A stretch of DNA of 64,000 nucleotides from Microterricola viridarii (GTDB lineage Bacteria > Actinomycetota > Actinomycetes > Actinomycetales > Microbacteriaceae), in assembly GCF_900104895.1 (NCBI RefSeq), contig NZ_LT629742.1, positions 372,001 through 436,000 on the forward strand, in the 5' to 3' direction. The translations under genes and the position numbers were made by a program. This document shows, piece after piece, positions 35,633 through 43,638 of this stretch (position 1 is the first letter of the stretch; each line of letters starts with the position of its first letter). Below the pieces are notes generated by a model. It did not search any database and had not been told where the DNA came from. It saw only the letters and a list, made by a program, of their open reading frames with translations.

Positions 35633-35676
35633 GCGCACAATGGCGCCTTCCCGATCGGGAAGGCGCCATTGTGCGC
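35633..35676. terminator. 44-bp perfect palindrome between convergent genes
   Basis: The half GCGCACAATGGCGCCTTCCC + GA is followed at once by its exact reverse complement, with no loop. It lies between the methyltransferase gene and the convergent MarR gene. In RNA it would fold into a very stable hairpin on either strand. No T-tract follows. Confidence 0.75.
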
Positions 35677-35714
35677 TGTGGCTGCGGTTGTCGCTATCGC
35701 TGTCGCCGGACGGG

Positions 35715-36221
35715 CTAGTCGGTGCCGAGCGTGTAGCGGGCGGCATCCCGCTCGAAGCGCGCCAGCAGCCGGCCGAGCTCTGCACGGTCGGCGGAAGGCC
35801 AGTCGGCGAGGATCTCGGCCATCATCCGGTCGCCCGCCTCGACGAGGGAGGCCATCACGGCCTCGCCCTGCGGGGTGAGCTGCAGCAGCGACGCGCGCGA
35901 ATCCGCGGGGTCGGCCACCTTCTGCACCAGGCCGAGCGCGGCCAGCCGGGCGCTGATCTTGCTCACGTTCGAGGCGCCGACGCGCAGTCGCTCGGCCAAG
36001 GCCGAGGGCCGCATCGCGCCCTCCCTGGCGAGGGTGGTCACGGCGACGATGCTCGTCGCGTCCAACTCGCCGGCGCCTGCCGCCGCGTTCTCAGCCAGTG
36101 CGTGGATGAAGCCGCCGGAGCCCCAGCGCGTGAAGACGCTGAGGAGCGCGGCGAGCGGCTCGGAGCCGTAGGGCAACGAGCCCGCCGGGAACGAGCCGCT
36201 CGGGGCGGGGGAATCAGGCAT
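35715..36221 (-). CDS. MarR family transcriptional regulator
   Basis: 168 aa. Winged-helix core LDATSIVAVTTLAREGAMRPSALAERLRVGASNVSKISARLAALGLV with the wing ADPADSRASLLQLTPQG. Its ATG overlaps the SDR stop by 8 nt, so the SDR-MarR pair is one operon with coupled translation. A palindrome beside the SDR -10 box is a candidate binding site, implying self-limitation of the operon. Confidence 0.85.
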   Translation of the reverse strand: MPDSPAPSGSFPAGSLPYGSEPLAALLSVFTRWGSGGFIHALAENAAAGAGELDATSIVAVTTLAREGAMRPSALAERLRVGASNVSKISARLAALGLVQKVADPADSRASLLQLTPQGEAVMASLVEAGDRMMAEILADWPSADRAELGRLLARFERDAARYTLGTD

Positions 36222-36960
36222 ACTGCGTGCCGCCGTCGACCGGCAGCACGACGCCGGTGACGAAGGAGGCCTCGTCGGAGAGCAGCCAGACGGCCGCGTT
36301 GGCGATGTCCTCGGGCAGGCCGAGGCGCTTCATCGGGATCTCGGCGGCGTAGCCGGCCTTGGCCTCGGCCGGCAGCGAGGCCAGAGCGGCCGTCTCGATC
36401 GCGCCGGGGGCGACAGCGTTGATGCGGATGTTGTCGGTGGCGTACTCCTGCGCGCCGCTGCGGGTCAGCGAGACGACGCCGTGCTTGCTCGCGCCGTACG
36501 GCGTGAGGTTGGGGGTGGCGTTCAGGCCGGCGATCGAGGCGATGTTGACGATGTTGCCGCCGCCGTTTGCGAGGAAGTGGCGGGTCTCGGCCTTCATCGA
36601 CAGCCAGGTTCCGCGCAGGGTGACGTTCATGGTGCGGTCCCACTCGACCTCGGCGATCTCGTCGAGGCGCTTGGGCATGGCGCCGATGCCGGCGTTGTTC
36701 ACGGCCAGGTGCAGGCCGCCGAACTCTGCGACGGCGAAGTCGACGAGCGCGTCGACCTGCTCGGCGTCGGCGACATTGGCTGCCTTGTAGGCGGCCTTGC
36801 CGCCGGCTGCCACGATCTCGGCGACGACGGCGAGGCCGTTCTCGTCATTGACGTCCGAGACGACGACGCTCGCGCCCTCGCGCGCCAGGCGCTTGGCGAC
36901 TGCCGCGCCGATTCCGGCGCCGCTGGCGGTGACGAGTGCTACTTTTCCGGTGAAACTCAT
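36214..36960 (-). CDS. SDR family oxidoreductase
   Basis: 248 aa. Cofactor motif TASGAGIG (first Gly of the usual TGxxxGIG is Ala-Ser), NNAG in LAVNNAGIGAMP, Ser in NIASIAGLN, and Y-x3-K in TPYGASKHGVV. ATG 36960 has AAGGAG 9 nt upstream. A 63-codon upstream extension runs into the repeat region and is rejected. It forms an operon with the MarR gene. The substrate is not predictable: probably a quinone, alcohol or 3-oxo compound that also acts as MarR ligand. Confidence 0.85.
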   Translation of the reverse strand: MSFTGKVALVTASGAGIGAAVAKRLAREGASVVVSDVNDENGLAVVAEIVAAGGKAAYKAANVADAEQVDALVDFAVAEFGGLHLAVNNAGIGAMPKRLDEIAEVEWDRTMNVTLRGTWLSMKAETRHFLANGGGNIVNIASIAGLNATPNLTPYGASKHGVVSLTRSGAQEYATDNIRINAVAPGAIETAALASLPAEAKAGYAAEIPMKRLGLPEDIANAAVWLLSDEASFVTGVVLPVDGGTQYA

Positions 36961-36980
36961 GGGGTCCGACTCCTTATTTA

Positions 36981-36999
36981 CTGTCTTCGCGACAGCATA
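36981..36999 (-). promoter_or_regulatory. Promoter and candidate MarR operator of the SDR-MarR operon
   Basis: On the minus strand a TATGCT -10 box (36999-36994) runs directly into CTGTC-N5-GACAG (36995-36981). The palindrome would cover the transcription start. No strong -35 box is seen. Confidence 0.5.
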
Positions 37000-37080
37000 C
37001 GCCTCCGATCTGCGGATGCCGTCCGTGCCGACAGGTCGCCGAAAGCGCGCCGAAGTGCGGCCGAAGCACGGCCGAATCGT

Positions 37081-37132
37081 GGCCGTGCGGGTGGCCGTGC
37101 GGGCTTCGGCCGTGCGGGCGGCCGTGCGGGCG
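37081..37132. repeat. GGCCGTGCGGG short tandem repeats
   Basis: Four copies of GGCCGTGCGGG at irregular 12-15 nt spacing at 37081-37132. More diverged GCCGAAG/GCCG copies precede them from about 37040. This opens a 590-bp gene-free stretch (36961-37546) that also holds three 63-bp palindromic elements. Confidence 0.6.
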
Positions 37133-37163
37133 CTCGGGGTGGCCGGCATTCGTCGACCTCACC

Positions 37164-37226
37164 CAGCGCCACTTGCTCGCCCTCCGCGCCAGCTGGAGTG
37201 GCGCGCAGGGCTACATACTGGCGCAG
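37164..37226. repeat. 63-bp nested palindromic element, copy 2
   Basis: The most diverged copy. It begins CAGCGCCACTTGCTCG, has the inner GCGCCAGCTGGAGTGGCGC, and ends ACTGGCGCAG. Same length and spacing as the other copies. Confidence 0.7.
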
Positions 37227-37294
37227 GCGGGCGTCGGGCGGGCGTCGCAGCGTCGCCGCCGTGCGGGCGGGGCCGCGCATCCGCCGACCGCGCT

Positions 37295-37357
37295 CTGCGC
37301 CACTTCCTCGGCCTCCGCGCCAGCTGGTGTGGCGCGGAGGGCTACGAACTGGCGCAG
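37295..37357. repeat. 63-bp nested palindromic element, copy 3
   Basis: The outer arms CTGCGCCA/TGGCGCAG enclose perfect inner arms CCTCCGCGCCA/TGGCGCGGAGG with a GCTGGTG loop. Flanking bases (GGCCGCGCATCC before and AGCGGGCCGCG after) are shared with copy 4, so a 154-bp unit was duplicated. Confidence 0.75.
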
Positions 37358-37448
37358 AGCGGGCCGCGCCGCGCTGCGTCGGGCCACGTTGGGCTGCGCC
37401 GGGCCGTGCATGCGGTGCGGGCGGGGCCGCGCATCCGTCGACCTCGCC

Positions 37449-37511
37449 CAGCGCCACTTCCTCGGCCTCCGCGCCAGCTGGTGTGGCGCGGAGGGCTACG
37501 AACTGGCGCAG
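37449..37511. repeat. 63-bp nested palindromic element, copy 4
   Basis: Identical to copy 3 over almost the whole element, 154 bp further on. It begins CAGCGCC rather than CTGCGCC. It lies 36 nt beyond the end of the NYN gene and could serve as its terminator. Confidence 0.75.
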
Positions 37512-37546
37512 AGCGGGCCGCGTTGGGCTGCGCCGCGCGGCGCCGC

Positions 37547-38605
37547 TCAGGCGTCGGGGAGGGCCGAGAACATCAGCTGGGTGCCGAGCGGGCGCAGCCG
37601 GATCCGCCGGGAGGGGTGGCTCTCGTCGATCTCGACGCGGGAGTCCATCGCCTTCACGAAGTCGGTGAACGAGGAGAAGCCGAGGGCTCGCTCCTGGAAC
37701 GTCGGGTCCATGCGCAGCATCTGGTTCTTCACGTTGCCGCTGGCCTGCCAGTCCTCGTCGTACTTGGCGGCGCCGAGCTCCAGGGCGCGGGCGAGCAGGT
37801 CGCCGGCCTCCTCGAGGGCGGCTTTCGCCTGCCGGGAGGAACGCGGGCGCATCGCGCGCGCAGGTGCAGAGGGCTCGCCGGCATCCGGGGAGGCGTCGGC
37901 TGCGGGCCCGTCCTCCGTCTGCCGTGTCGCAGCCGTGTCCGCGGCATCTGCGGATTCCGAGGCCCCGGCTCCGGAGGAACCGTTGGCTCCAGCCTTGCGC
38001 CGGCTCGGACGGGATTCCTGGGCGACGCTCACCCGCACGATTCCGGGCAGCGCGTCGTAGTCGACGAACTCGTCGCAGGCGGCGGCGAGGGCCTTGCTGG
38101 TTCCGCCGGCCACGCCGATGCCGACGACGTGTCGGCCGAGCAGCTTGGCCCGCTGGGCGAGCGCGATGTAGTCGGAGTCGCCCGCGACGATCACCACGTG
38201 GGTGAGGTCGGCGAGGCGGAACAGGTCTTCGATCACGTCGACGGCGAGGCGGATGTCGGCCCCGTTCTTCATCGAGGCGACGACGGGGAACAGCTGCACC
38301 AGGTCGACGGCGCGGTCAATCAGCTGGCGGCGGTAGCTGGCGTTGATGGCGACGGACCAGTCGGCGTAGGCGCGGCTGACGCCCACGGTGCCGAAGGACG
38401 AGGCGAAGTCGAGGATGGCGCCGAGGTTGACCGTGGCCTCGTCGATCCGCTGCGTGATGGCGGCCGATTCGCCCTTGCCGCCCACGGCGTCGCGGGCGTG
38501 GTCCTTCTGGAACTGGCCGCGGGTGTGCAGCTGGTTGTAGCGGGAGATGACGATGTTGTCGAAGTCGATGTAGACCCCGACGCGCGTCTCGGTGGATGCG
38601 TTCAT
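37547..38605 (-). CDS. NYN-domain RNase-like protein with C-terminal LOTUS/OST-HTH domain
   Basis: 352 aa. Residues ~8-165 form a PIN-like NYN nuclease. The acidic residues are in GVYIDFDNIVISRYN, VSRAYADW and VIVAGDSDYIALAQRAKLLG. A Ser/Ala/Pro-rich linker (~185-265) follows, then a winged OST-HTH/LOTUS domain at ~270-345 (GDLLARALELG...NVKNQMLRMDPTFQERALGFSSFTDFV). ATG 38605 has AAGGG 6 nt upstream. Such proteins are thought to cut or bind structured RNA. No partner gene adjoins. Confidence 0.85.
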   Translation of the reverse strand: MNASTETRVGVYIDFDNIVISRYNQLHTRGQFQKDHARDAVGGKGESAAITQRIDEATVNLGAILDFASSFGTVGVSRAYADWSVAINASYRRQLIDRAVDLVQLFPVVASMKNGADIRLAVDVIEDLFRLADLTHVVIVAGDSDYIALAQRAKLLGRHVVGIGVAGGTSKALAAACDEFVDYDALPGIVRVSVAQESRPSRRKAGANGSSGAGASESADAADTAATRQTEDGPAADASPDAGEPSAPARAMRPRSSRQAKAALEEAGDLLARALELGAAKYDEDWQASGNVKNQMLRMDPTFQERALGFSSFTDFVKAMDSRVEIDESHPSRRIRLRPLGTQLMFSALPDA

Positions 38606-38718
38606 GCGATGCCCTTCGACGGTGCCGCCGTTCTCGGGTGCCGGCGGAACCGCGGCGTGCCCGGGTGACACACCTCTATTCTGCCGTCGCGGGGGTGGCC
38701 CACGCGACCGCTTCGGCG

Positions 38719-38788
38719 CAGAAACACAGGAGGAGAGCAGTGCGGGCGCCGTGGCGGCGACCCGCGCCGCCCTCCTCCTGCGTTTCTG
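38719..38788. terminator. Long hairpin after the first serine hydrolase gene
   Basis: CAGAAAC-a-CAGGAGGAG pairs with CTCCTCCTG-c-GTTTCTG across a G+C-rich loop that contains a second hairpin. The arm resembles the ACAGGAGGAG arm of the terminator after dcd (17217-17282). It separates the minus-strand serine hydrolase gene from the NYN gene. Nothing else is seen in 38606-38833. Confidence 0.65.
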
Positions 38789-38833
38789 TCGGTCAGCCTG
38801 TCGGCGGATGCCGGGGCCGGCTCGGGCCTGGGG

Positions 38834-39829
38834 TCAGCGCGAAGCGCGGGTTCCCGCCACGACGGTGTTGTGCAGCCGGTCGATGTTCACGCCGCGACGC
38901 GCGGGCTCCAGCACATTGGTCAGCAGCGTGAAGCAGACGCCCTGCTCCGGGTAGATCCAGAACTCGCAGCCGGCCCAGCCGCTGTGGCCGAAGCCGTCGG
39001 TGGCGAGCAGGCCGGGGGCGTCCAGCCGGAGCTTGAAGCCAAGGCCCCAGAGCTCGCCCGGGCGGTGGGGCGCCGACTCCATCAGCGGGAGCCCACTCGT
39101 GCGCGGCCGCTGCAGCGCGGCCACGGTCGTCGGGTGCACGACGGCGCCGTCCCCGGTGAGTAGCGAGCGTCCGATCGCCAGCAGGTCCTCGGCGCGGGCG
39201 TAGCCGCCGGCACCCGGGTGCTGCAGGCGCTGCATCGCCGCGTAGTCGAGGCCGACAACGGATTCGTCGAACACCGGATGCGGCTGGCACCCCTCATCGA
39301 ACGTGAAACCGTCGGCGCCGGCATCCGTCACCAGCTCTGCGACGGCCTGCTGCCACGGCAGCCCCGTCGCGTGCTCGATCATGGCGGCGATGCCCTCGTA
39401 GGCGAGCGAGGAGTAGCGCACGGCGGCGCCGGCGGGGAACTCGGAGCCGGCGGCGAGCAGCTCGGTGCGCAGACCAACGGCGGAGTCGAGCGGCGGCTCG
39501 CTGATTCCCGAAGTGTGGCTGAGCAGGTGGCGCAGCTCCACGGTGTCGGGGCGATCCGCGCCGAAGCCGGGCAGCGCGGCGCTCAGCGGGTCGGTGAGGG
39601 CAAGCTGGCCGCGCTCGACCGCCCGCAGCGCCGTCAGCGCGACGATCGGCTTCGTGACCGAGAACAGCGGGAAGTGGTCGCCGACGGATGCCGCGCGCTC
39701 ACCGCTGGCGCCGAACGCGGCGAGCTCCTGCACGCCATCGGCCGTCGCGATGCCCAGAACGGCGGCCGGCAGGCGGCCCTCGTCGGTCTGGCGGCGCGCC
39801 CAGTCGAGTGCGTGGCTGTAGTTGCTCAT
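38834..39829 (-). CDS. Serine hydrolase, beta-lactamase class C / esterase fold (paralogue 1)
   Basis: 331 aa without a signal peptide, so cytosolic. Catalytic S57-x-x-K60 in FPLFSVTKP, the Tyr motif in VRYSSLAYEGIAAM, and an HxG-like FGHSGWAG near the C-terminus. GGAGGATTGA directly precedes the ATG. The fold covers esterases, D-aminopeptidases and transglycosylases. Since it flanks sugar genes, an esterase removing acyl groups from sugars is a reasonable guess. About two thirds of residues match the paralogue at 45767-46753. Confidence 0.85.
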   Translation of the reverse strand: MSNYSHALDWARRQTDEGRLPAAVLGIATADGVQELAAFGASGERAASVGDHFPLFSVTKPIVALTALRAVERGQLALTDPLSAALPGFGADRPDTVELRHLLSHTSGISEPPLDSAVGLRTELLAAGSEFPAGAAVRYSSLAYEGIAAMIEHATGLPWQQAVAELVTDAGADGFTFDEGCQPHPVFDESVVGLDYAAMQRLQHPGAGGYARAEDLLAIGRSLLTGDGAVVHPTTVAALQRPRTSGLPLMESAPHRPGELWGLGFKLRLDAPGLLATDGFGHSGWAGCEFWIYPEQGVCFTLLTNVLEPARRGVNIDRLHNTVVAGTRASR

Positions 39830-40140
39830 TCAATCCTCCATCGGCATGGGCGCGTTCGCGCCGCACTGTCGTACTCGTTCCTACCGCATAACCGGGCCAG
39901 GGGGCGGCCGGCGCCGCAACACCGCGCCGCAAAAAGCGGGAGGTGAGCAGGGCGAGCGCGGCGCCAACCAGCGGTCACGCCTCCGCGGCGAGAAGGGAGA
40001 GTCAGGTCCCCGCTGCGCCAGCTCGCGCGAGTGGGAGGTGGGCGTGACGTCCGCCGCTGACCGTCCGGTATGGTTGCACAGATGCTGGCGCCGTTGCTGC
40101 TAACTCCTAGTACTCGGCGCAGTCGCGAGGGGAGTCGAAG
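39830..40140. other. Divergent intergenic region between serine hydrolase and LacI genes
   Basis: 311 bp. It holds the promoter regions of both genes, with GGAGGA before the hydrolase ATG and GGGGAG 6 nt before the lacI GTG. I see no convincing -35/-10 pair, no long palindrome and no small ORF with a ribosome site. It marks the left edge of a stretch free of GGATGCC motifs. Confidence 0.5.
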
Positions 40141-41145
40141 GTGTCACTGGTGCGCTTGCGTGACGTCGCCCAGCATGCCGGGGTGTCGGTCGGGACCGTC
40201 TCCAACGTGCTGAATGACGTGCCCAGCGTCAACGCGGAGATCGCGCATCGCGTGCGCGGCGTCATCCAGGAGCTCGGCTACGTGCCCAACAGCACGGCCC
40301 GCTCGCTGCGCACCGGCCAGAGCAATGCCATCGGCTTTGTCTTCACCGACATCTCGAACCCCTTCTTCACGACACTTGCCCTGGGCGCGTCTGCTGCGGC
40401 GGCCGAGTCTGGCTACTCCCTGCTGTTCGCCACCAGCGAGGACGACGAGGGCGGCGAGAGTAAGAACCTCGATGTGTTCGAGCGCCATCGCGTCGCCGGC
40501 GTGCTGGTCACCCCGGCGCGCAGTGCACCAGACACGGCCCGGTTGCTCGCCCAGGGCACGAAGGTCGTGCTCGTCGACCGGCACTCCGATGAGCACTGTT
40601 CAGTCTTCATCGACGACACGCTCGGCGGTGCGCTCGGCGCCGCGCACCTCATCGAGACAGGTCGCCGGCGGATCCTGCTCGTGCTCGGCCCAGACAGCAT
40701 TCAGCAGATGCGGGACAGGGAGGAGGGCTGCAGGGAGGCGGTCGCCGCGCACCCCGGGGTCGAACTGCGCGTGCTGCACGAGCCGACGCTCTCTGTCGCC
40801 ATCGGTCGGTCGGTCGGCGATGCGATCCTGGCCATGCCGGTCGAAGAGCGCCCTGACGCCGTCTTCGCCGGTAACGACCTCGTCGCGATCGGCCTCATGC
40901 AGCGCGTTGCCCGGGTGCTCGACGTGCCGCGGGATCTCGCCGTGCTCGGCTACGACGACATTGACTTCGCGGGGGCTTCACTCATCCCCATCTCGTCGAT
41001 CGGCCAGCGTGCCGAGCACATGGGCTACGTGGGCGCGCGGCTGCTCATCGACGAGCTCGGCGCTCCTGCCGGGCATGTGCACCAGGCCGTCGGGTTGACC
41101 CCCGCGTTGCTCGCACGCGAGTCGACCGTCGGCGTCATTCGCTAG
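40141..41145 (+). CDS. LacI family transcriptional regulator
   Basis: 334 aa. The N-terminal HTH and hinge (VRLRDVAQHAGVSVGTVSNVLNDVPSVNAEIAHRVRGVIQELGYVPNSTARSLRTG) are followed by a periplasmic-binding-protein-like sensor (IGFVFTDISNPFF...LGYDDIDFAG). GTG start with GGGGAG 6 nt before. It lies immediately upstream of an ABC importer whose promoter has two adjacent LacI-type operators. It is therefore the local repressor, responding to a sugar or oligosaccharide. Confidence 0.9.
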   Translation: MSLVRLRDVAQHAGVSVGTVSNVLNDVPSVNAEIAHRVRGVIQELGYVPNSTARSLRTGQSNAIGFVFTDISNPFFTTLALGASAAAAESGYSLLFATSEDDEGGESKNLDVFERHRVAGVLVTPARSAPDTARLLAQGTKVVLVDRHSDEHCSVFIDDTLGGALGAAHLIETGRRRILLVLGPDSIQQMRDREEGCREAVAAHPGVELRVLHEPTLSVAIGRSVGDAILAMPVEERPDAVFAGNDLVAIGLMQRVARVLDVPRDLAVLGYDDIDFAGASLIPISSIGQRAEHMGYVGARLLIDELGAPAGHVHQAVGLTPALLARESTVGVIR

Positions 41146-41192
41146 TCGCAGCGCGCAGTTACCGCCCCTGACCAGCCACTGCGTTCGCGGCT

Positions 41193-41222
41193 TTGACAAT
41201 TGGCTCGGTGAATGTTTATCCT
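41193..41222 (+). promoter_or_regulatory. Promoter of the ABC importer/glycosidase operon
   Basis: TTGACA (41193-41198) and TATCCT (41217-41222) with an 18-nt spacer, one of the best -35 boxes in the window. The operators begin 4 nt after the -10 box. Confidence 0.75.
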
Positions 41223-41226
41223 TACG

Positions 41227-41250
41227 TGAATCGATTCATGAAACGATTCA
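41227..41250. promoter_or_regulatory. Two adjacent LacI-type operators
   Basis: TGAATCGATTCA (perfect palindrome) is followed directly by TGAAACGATTCA. Both fit the LacI/GalR pattern with a central CG. They cover the expected transcription start. Confidence 0.8.
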
Positions 41251-41276
41251 TTTTACCTTTATGCAAAGGAGCATCC

Positions 41277-42596
41277 ATGTCGCAGCGCAGCAAGCGCTCT
41301 CGTGTCGTCGCAGCAGCCGCACTGTCCCTCGCCGTCATCACGCCGCTCGCAGCGTGCTCGACGACGTCGGACGTCGCATCCGATGGTCCCGTCGAACTGA
41401 CGTTCCAGACGTGGGTGCCGAACATTGACAAGGCCGTTGATGCGTTCAACGCAGCCCACGATGACATCCACGTCACCGTTGAGCCCATCGCCGCCGGCCC
41501 CGACGGTGGCTACGCGAAGATGCTGTCGGCCGTCAAGGCCGGCAACCCAGCGGATGTCGCTCAGATCGGCTACGACGAGATCCCCACCTTCCTGCTCAAC
41601 GATGCCCTCACCGACATCACCGAGTACGTGGCGGACTCGGCAGACGTCTTCACGGACTGGCAGTGGAAGACCGGTGTCTTCAACGACTCGGTCTACGCGA
41701 TCCCGCAGGCTTCCGGCCCGGTCGGGCAGTTCTACCGCACCGACGTCTTCGAGTCGGTGGGCCTCGCGGCTCCGACCACGTGGGACGAGTATTACGCGGC
41801 CGCCCAGGCAATCCACGCCTCGGACCCCAACCGCTACATCGCCGCCTTCGCGTCCAACCAGGCGCCGTGGCTGATGGCCCTCGCCCAGCAGGCCGGCGAG
41901 CCGTGGTTCACCACGAGCGGTGACGCCTGGAACGTGGCGATCAACAACCCCGACACCCTGCGCATGGCCGAGTTCTGGCAGAAGCTGCTCGATGAGGACC
42001 TGGTCAAGGTCCAGGCCGACATGAGCAACGAGTGGTACGCCGACATCCAGACCGGCAACATCGCCAGCTGGATGAGCGGCTCGTGGGCCGCCGCCATCGT
42101 GTCGGGCAACGCCCCGGACACCGCCGGCCTGTGGGCCGCGGCGGAGATGCCGCAGTGGACCGCCGGCGAGAACGTCTCGGCCAGCTGGGCCGGTGGGTCG
42201 GCGAACGTCGTCCTCAAGGGCTCCAAGCACCCGAAGGAAGCATCCGAGTTCCTGCTGTGGCTGAACGGCACCGCCGACAGCGCCAGCACCCTCACCAGCA
42301 TCGGAGCCGGCTGGCCGGCGATGAGCGACAAGTCCGAGATCACGGCCCTCACCGATGACCCCACCACCTTCGAGTTCTTCGGCGGCCAGAACATCTGGGA
42401 CACCTTCGAGGTCTCCGACGCGAACATCGCCAGCGGCTGGCAGTTCCCGCCGCTGATCGACACGCTGTACGCAGCCCTGACCGACAACGTCAAGGCGGCC
42501 GTCCAGAACAAGACGCCGCTGACTGAGGCCTTCGAGAAGACTCAGACCGACATGGTGAAGGCCATGAAGGACAAGGGCATCTCCGTCAACGAGTAA
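41277..42596 (+). CDS. Sugar ABC transporter substrate-binding lipoprotein (family 1)
   Basis: 439 aa. ATG 41277 has AAAGGAG 5 nt upstream. Signal peptide with a Lys/Arg start and lipobox LAAC (near Cys27), then a MalE-like two-lobed fold (LTFQTWVPNIDKAVDAFNAAHDDIHVTVEP; later GNIASWMSGSW). It captures a carbohydrate outside the membrane for the two permeases encoded next. No ATPase gene is present in this operon, so a shared MsiK-type ATPase encoded elsewhere is expected, as in other actinobacteria. Confidence 0.9.
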   Translation: MSQRSKRSRVVAAAALSLAVITPLAACSTTSDVASDGPVELTFQTWVPNIDKAVDAFNAAHDDIHVTVEPIAAGPDGGYAKMLSAVKAGNPADVAQIGYDEIPTFLLNDALTDITEYVADSADVFTDWQWKTGVFNDSVYAIPQASGPVGQFYRTDVFESVGLAAPTTWDEYYAAAQAIHASDPNRYIAAFASNQAPWLMALAQQAGEPWFTTSGDAWNVAINNPDTLRMAEFWQKLLDEDLVKVQADMSNEWYADIQTGNIASWMSGSWAAAIVSGNAPDTAGLWAAAEMPQWTAGENVSASWAGGSANVVLKGSKHPKEASEFLLWLNGTADSASTLTSIGAGWPAMSDKSEITALTDDPTTFEFFGGQNIWDTFEVSDANIASGWQFPPLIDTLYAALTDNVKAAVQNKTPLTEAFEKTQTDMVKAMKDKGISVNE

Positions 42597-42604
42597 CGCC
42601 GTCT

Positions 42605-42636
42605 GGTGGCGGCGACACGCAAGTGTCGCCGCCACC
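42605..42636. other. Intra-operon hairpin between binding protein and permease genes
   Basis: Perfect 14-bp stem GGTGGCGGCGACAC-GCAA-GTGTCGCCGCCACC. It sits where stable hairpins protect the binding-protein mRNA and reduce permease expression in mal-type operons. No T-tract. Confidence 0.7.
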
Positions 42637-42657
42637 GTTCACTTCCCTGAGGACACC

Positions 42658-43638
42658 GTGACACAAGCAACCACCGCCGTTCGCCTCGCTGAGGACATCG
42701 AGGCGCAGCCGCCCGCCGCCACAGCACCCGCCGGGCCCGCGCGCACCGCGAGGAGAAAGATCCGGCTGCCGCTGGTGATCTTCCTCGCACCGTTCGTGAT
42801 CTTCTTCATCGCGTTCTTCGTGCTCCCCATTTGCTACGCCATCTGGGACAGCCTCTTCGCGATGCAGAGCAGCGGCCTCGGGTTCGGCGCCCCGGAGCGC
42901 GTATTCGTGTTCCTGGAGAACTACGCCAAGGCGCTCGGCACGCCATCGTTCATGGAGAGCATCGGCCGCGTCATCCTGTTCGCCATCATCGAGGTGCCCC
43001 TGATGATCGGCGGCGCCCTGGCGCTCGCCCTGTTGCTCGAGTCGGGCAAGGGCTACTTCCCCCGTCTCTTCCGCGTGATCTACTTCATGCCCTACGGCGT
43101 TCCCGGCGTCATCGCGTCGCTGCTGTGGGGCTTCCTGTACATCCCCACCACCAGCCCCGTCCTGCAGGGCCTCAGCAACATCGGCATCAACCTGATTCCG
43201 CTCGGGCCGGATTCGGTGCTCTTCGCCATCGCGAACATCGCGCTGTGGGGCTTCGCCGGCTACAACATGCTGATCCTGATCGCCACCCTGCAGTCGATCC
43301 CCGCGGAGCTCTACGAGGCAGCCCGCATCGACGGCGCGAACCAGTGGCACATCATCCGCAACATCCAGATCCCGCTGCTGCGGCCCACCATCATCATGGT
43401 CACCGTCTTCACCATCATCGGCACCCTGCAGCTCTTCGTCGAGCCGCTTGTGCTGAAGCCCCTCACCACCGCGATCAACTCCGACTTCACTCCGAACCTC
43501 GCGGCATACAACCAGGCCTTCTCGCAAAGTGACCCCAACTTGGCCGCCGCCATGGCCGTGATCGTCGCGATCATCGCCTTCGTCTTCTCATTCGGCTTCT
43601 TGAGTGCCGTCAACCGAAAGGGAAACCGCGCATGGTAG
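42658..43638 (+). CDS. Sugar ABC transporter permease (MalF-like)
   Basis: 326 aa from GTG 42658. Six membrane segments follow a ~35-residue cytosolic N-terminus. The EAA loop EAARIDGANQWHIIRNIQIPLL, which contacts the ATPase, is intact (about residues 220-241). The last codons overlap the next permease gene by 7 nt. Works with the binding protein and the MalG-like permease. Confidence 0.9.
   Translation: MTQATTAVRLAEDIEAQPPAATAPAGPARTARRKIRLPLVIFLAPFVIFFIAFFVLPICYAIWDSLFAMQSSGLGFGAPERVFVFLENYAKALGTPSFMESIGRVILFAIIEVPLMIGGALALALLLESGKGYFPRLFRVIYFMPYGVPGVIASLLWGFLYIPTTSPVLQGLSNIGINLIPLGPDSVLFAIANIALWGFAGYNMLILIATLQSIPAELYEAARIDGANQWHIIRNIQIPLLRPTIIMVTVFTIIGTLQLFVEPLVLKPLTTAINSDFTPNLAAYNQAFSQSDPNLAAAMAVIVAIIAFVFSFGFLSAVNRKGNRAW

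Noticed and set aside
36961-37149. 63-residue N-terminal extension of the second SDR
   Set aside because: It is Arg/Thr-rich sequence from short tandem repeats and passes through the promoter. AAGGAG precedes the later ATG.
37164-37511. Attachment sites or transposon ends
   Set aside because: No transposase, integrase or target duplication is visible; the elements are self-palindromic rather than paired ends.
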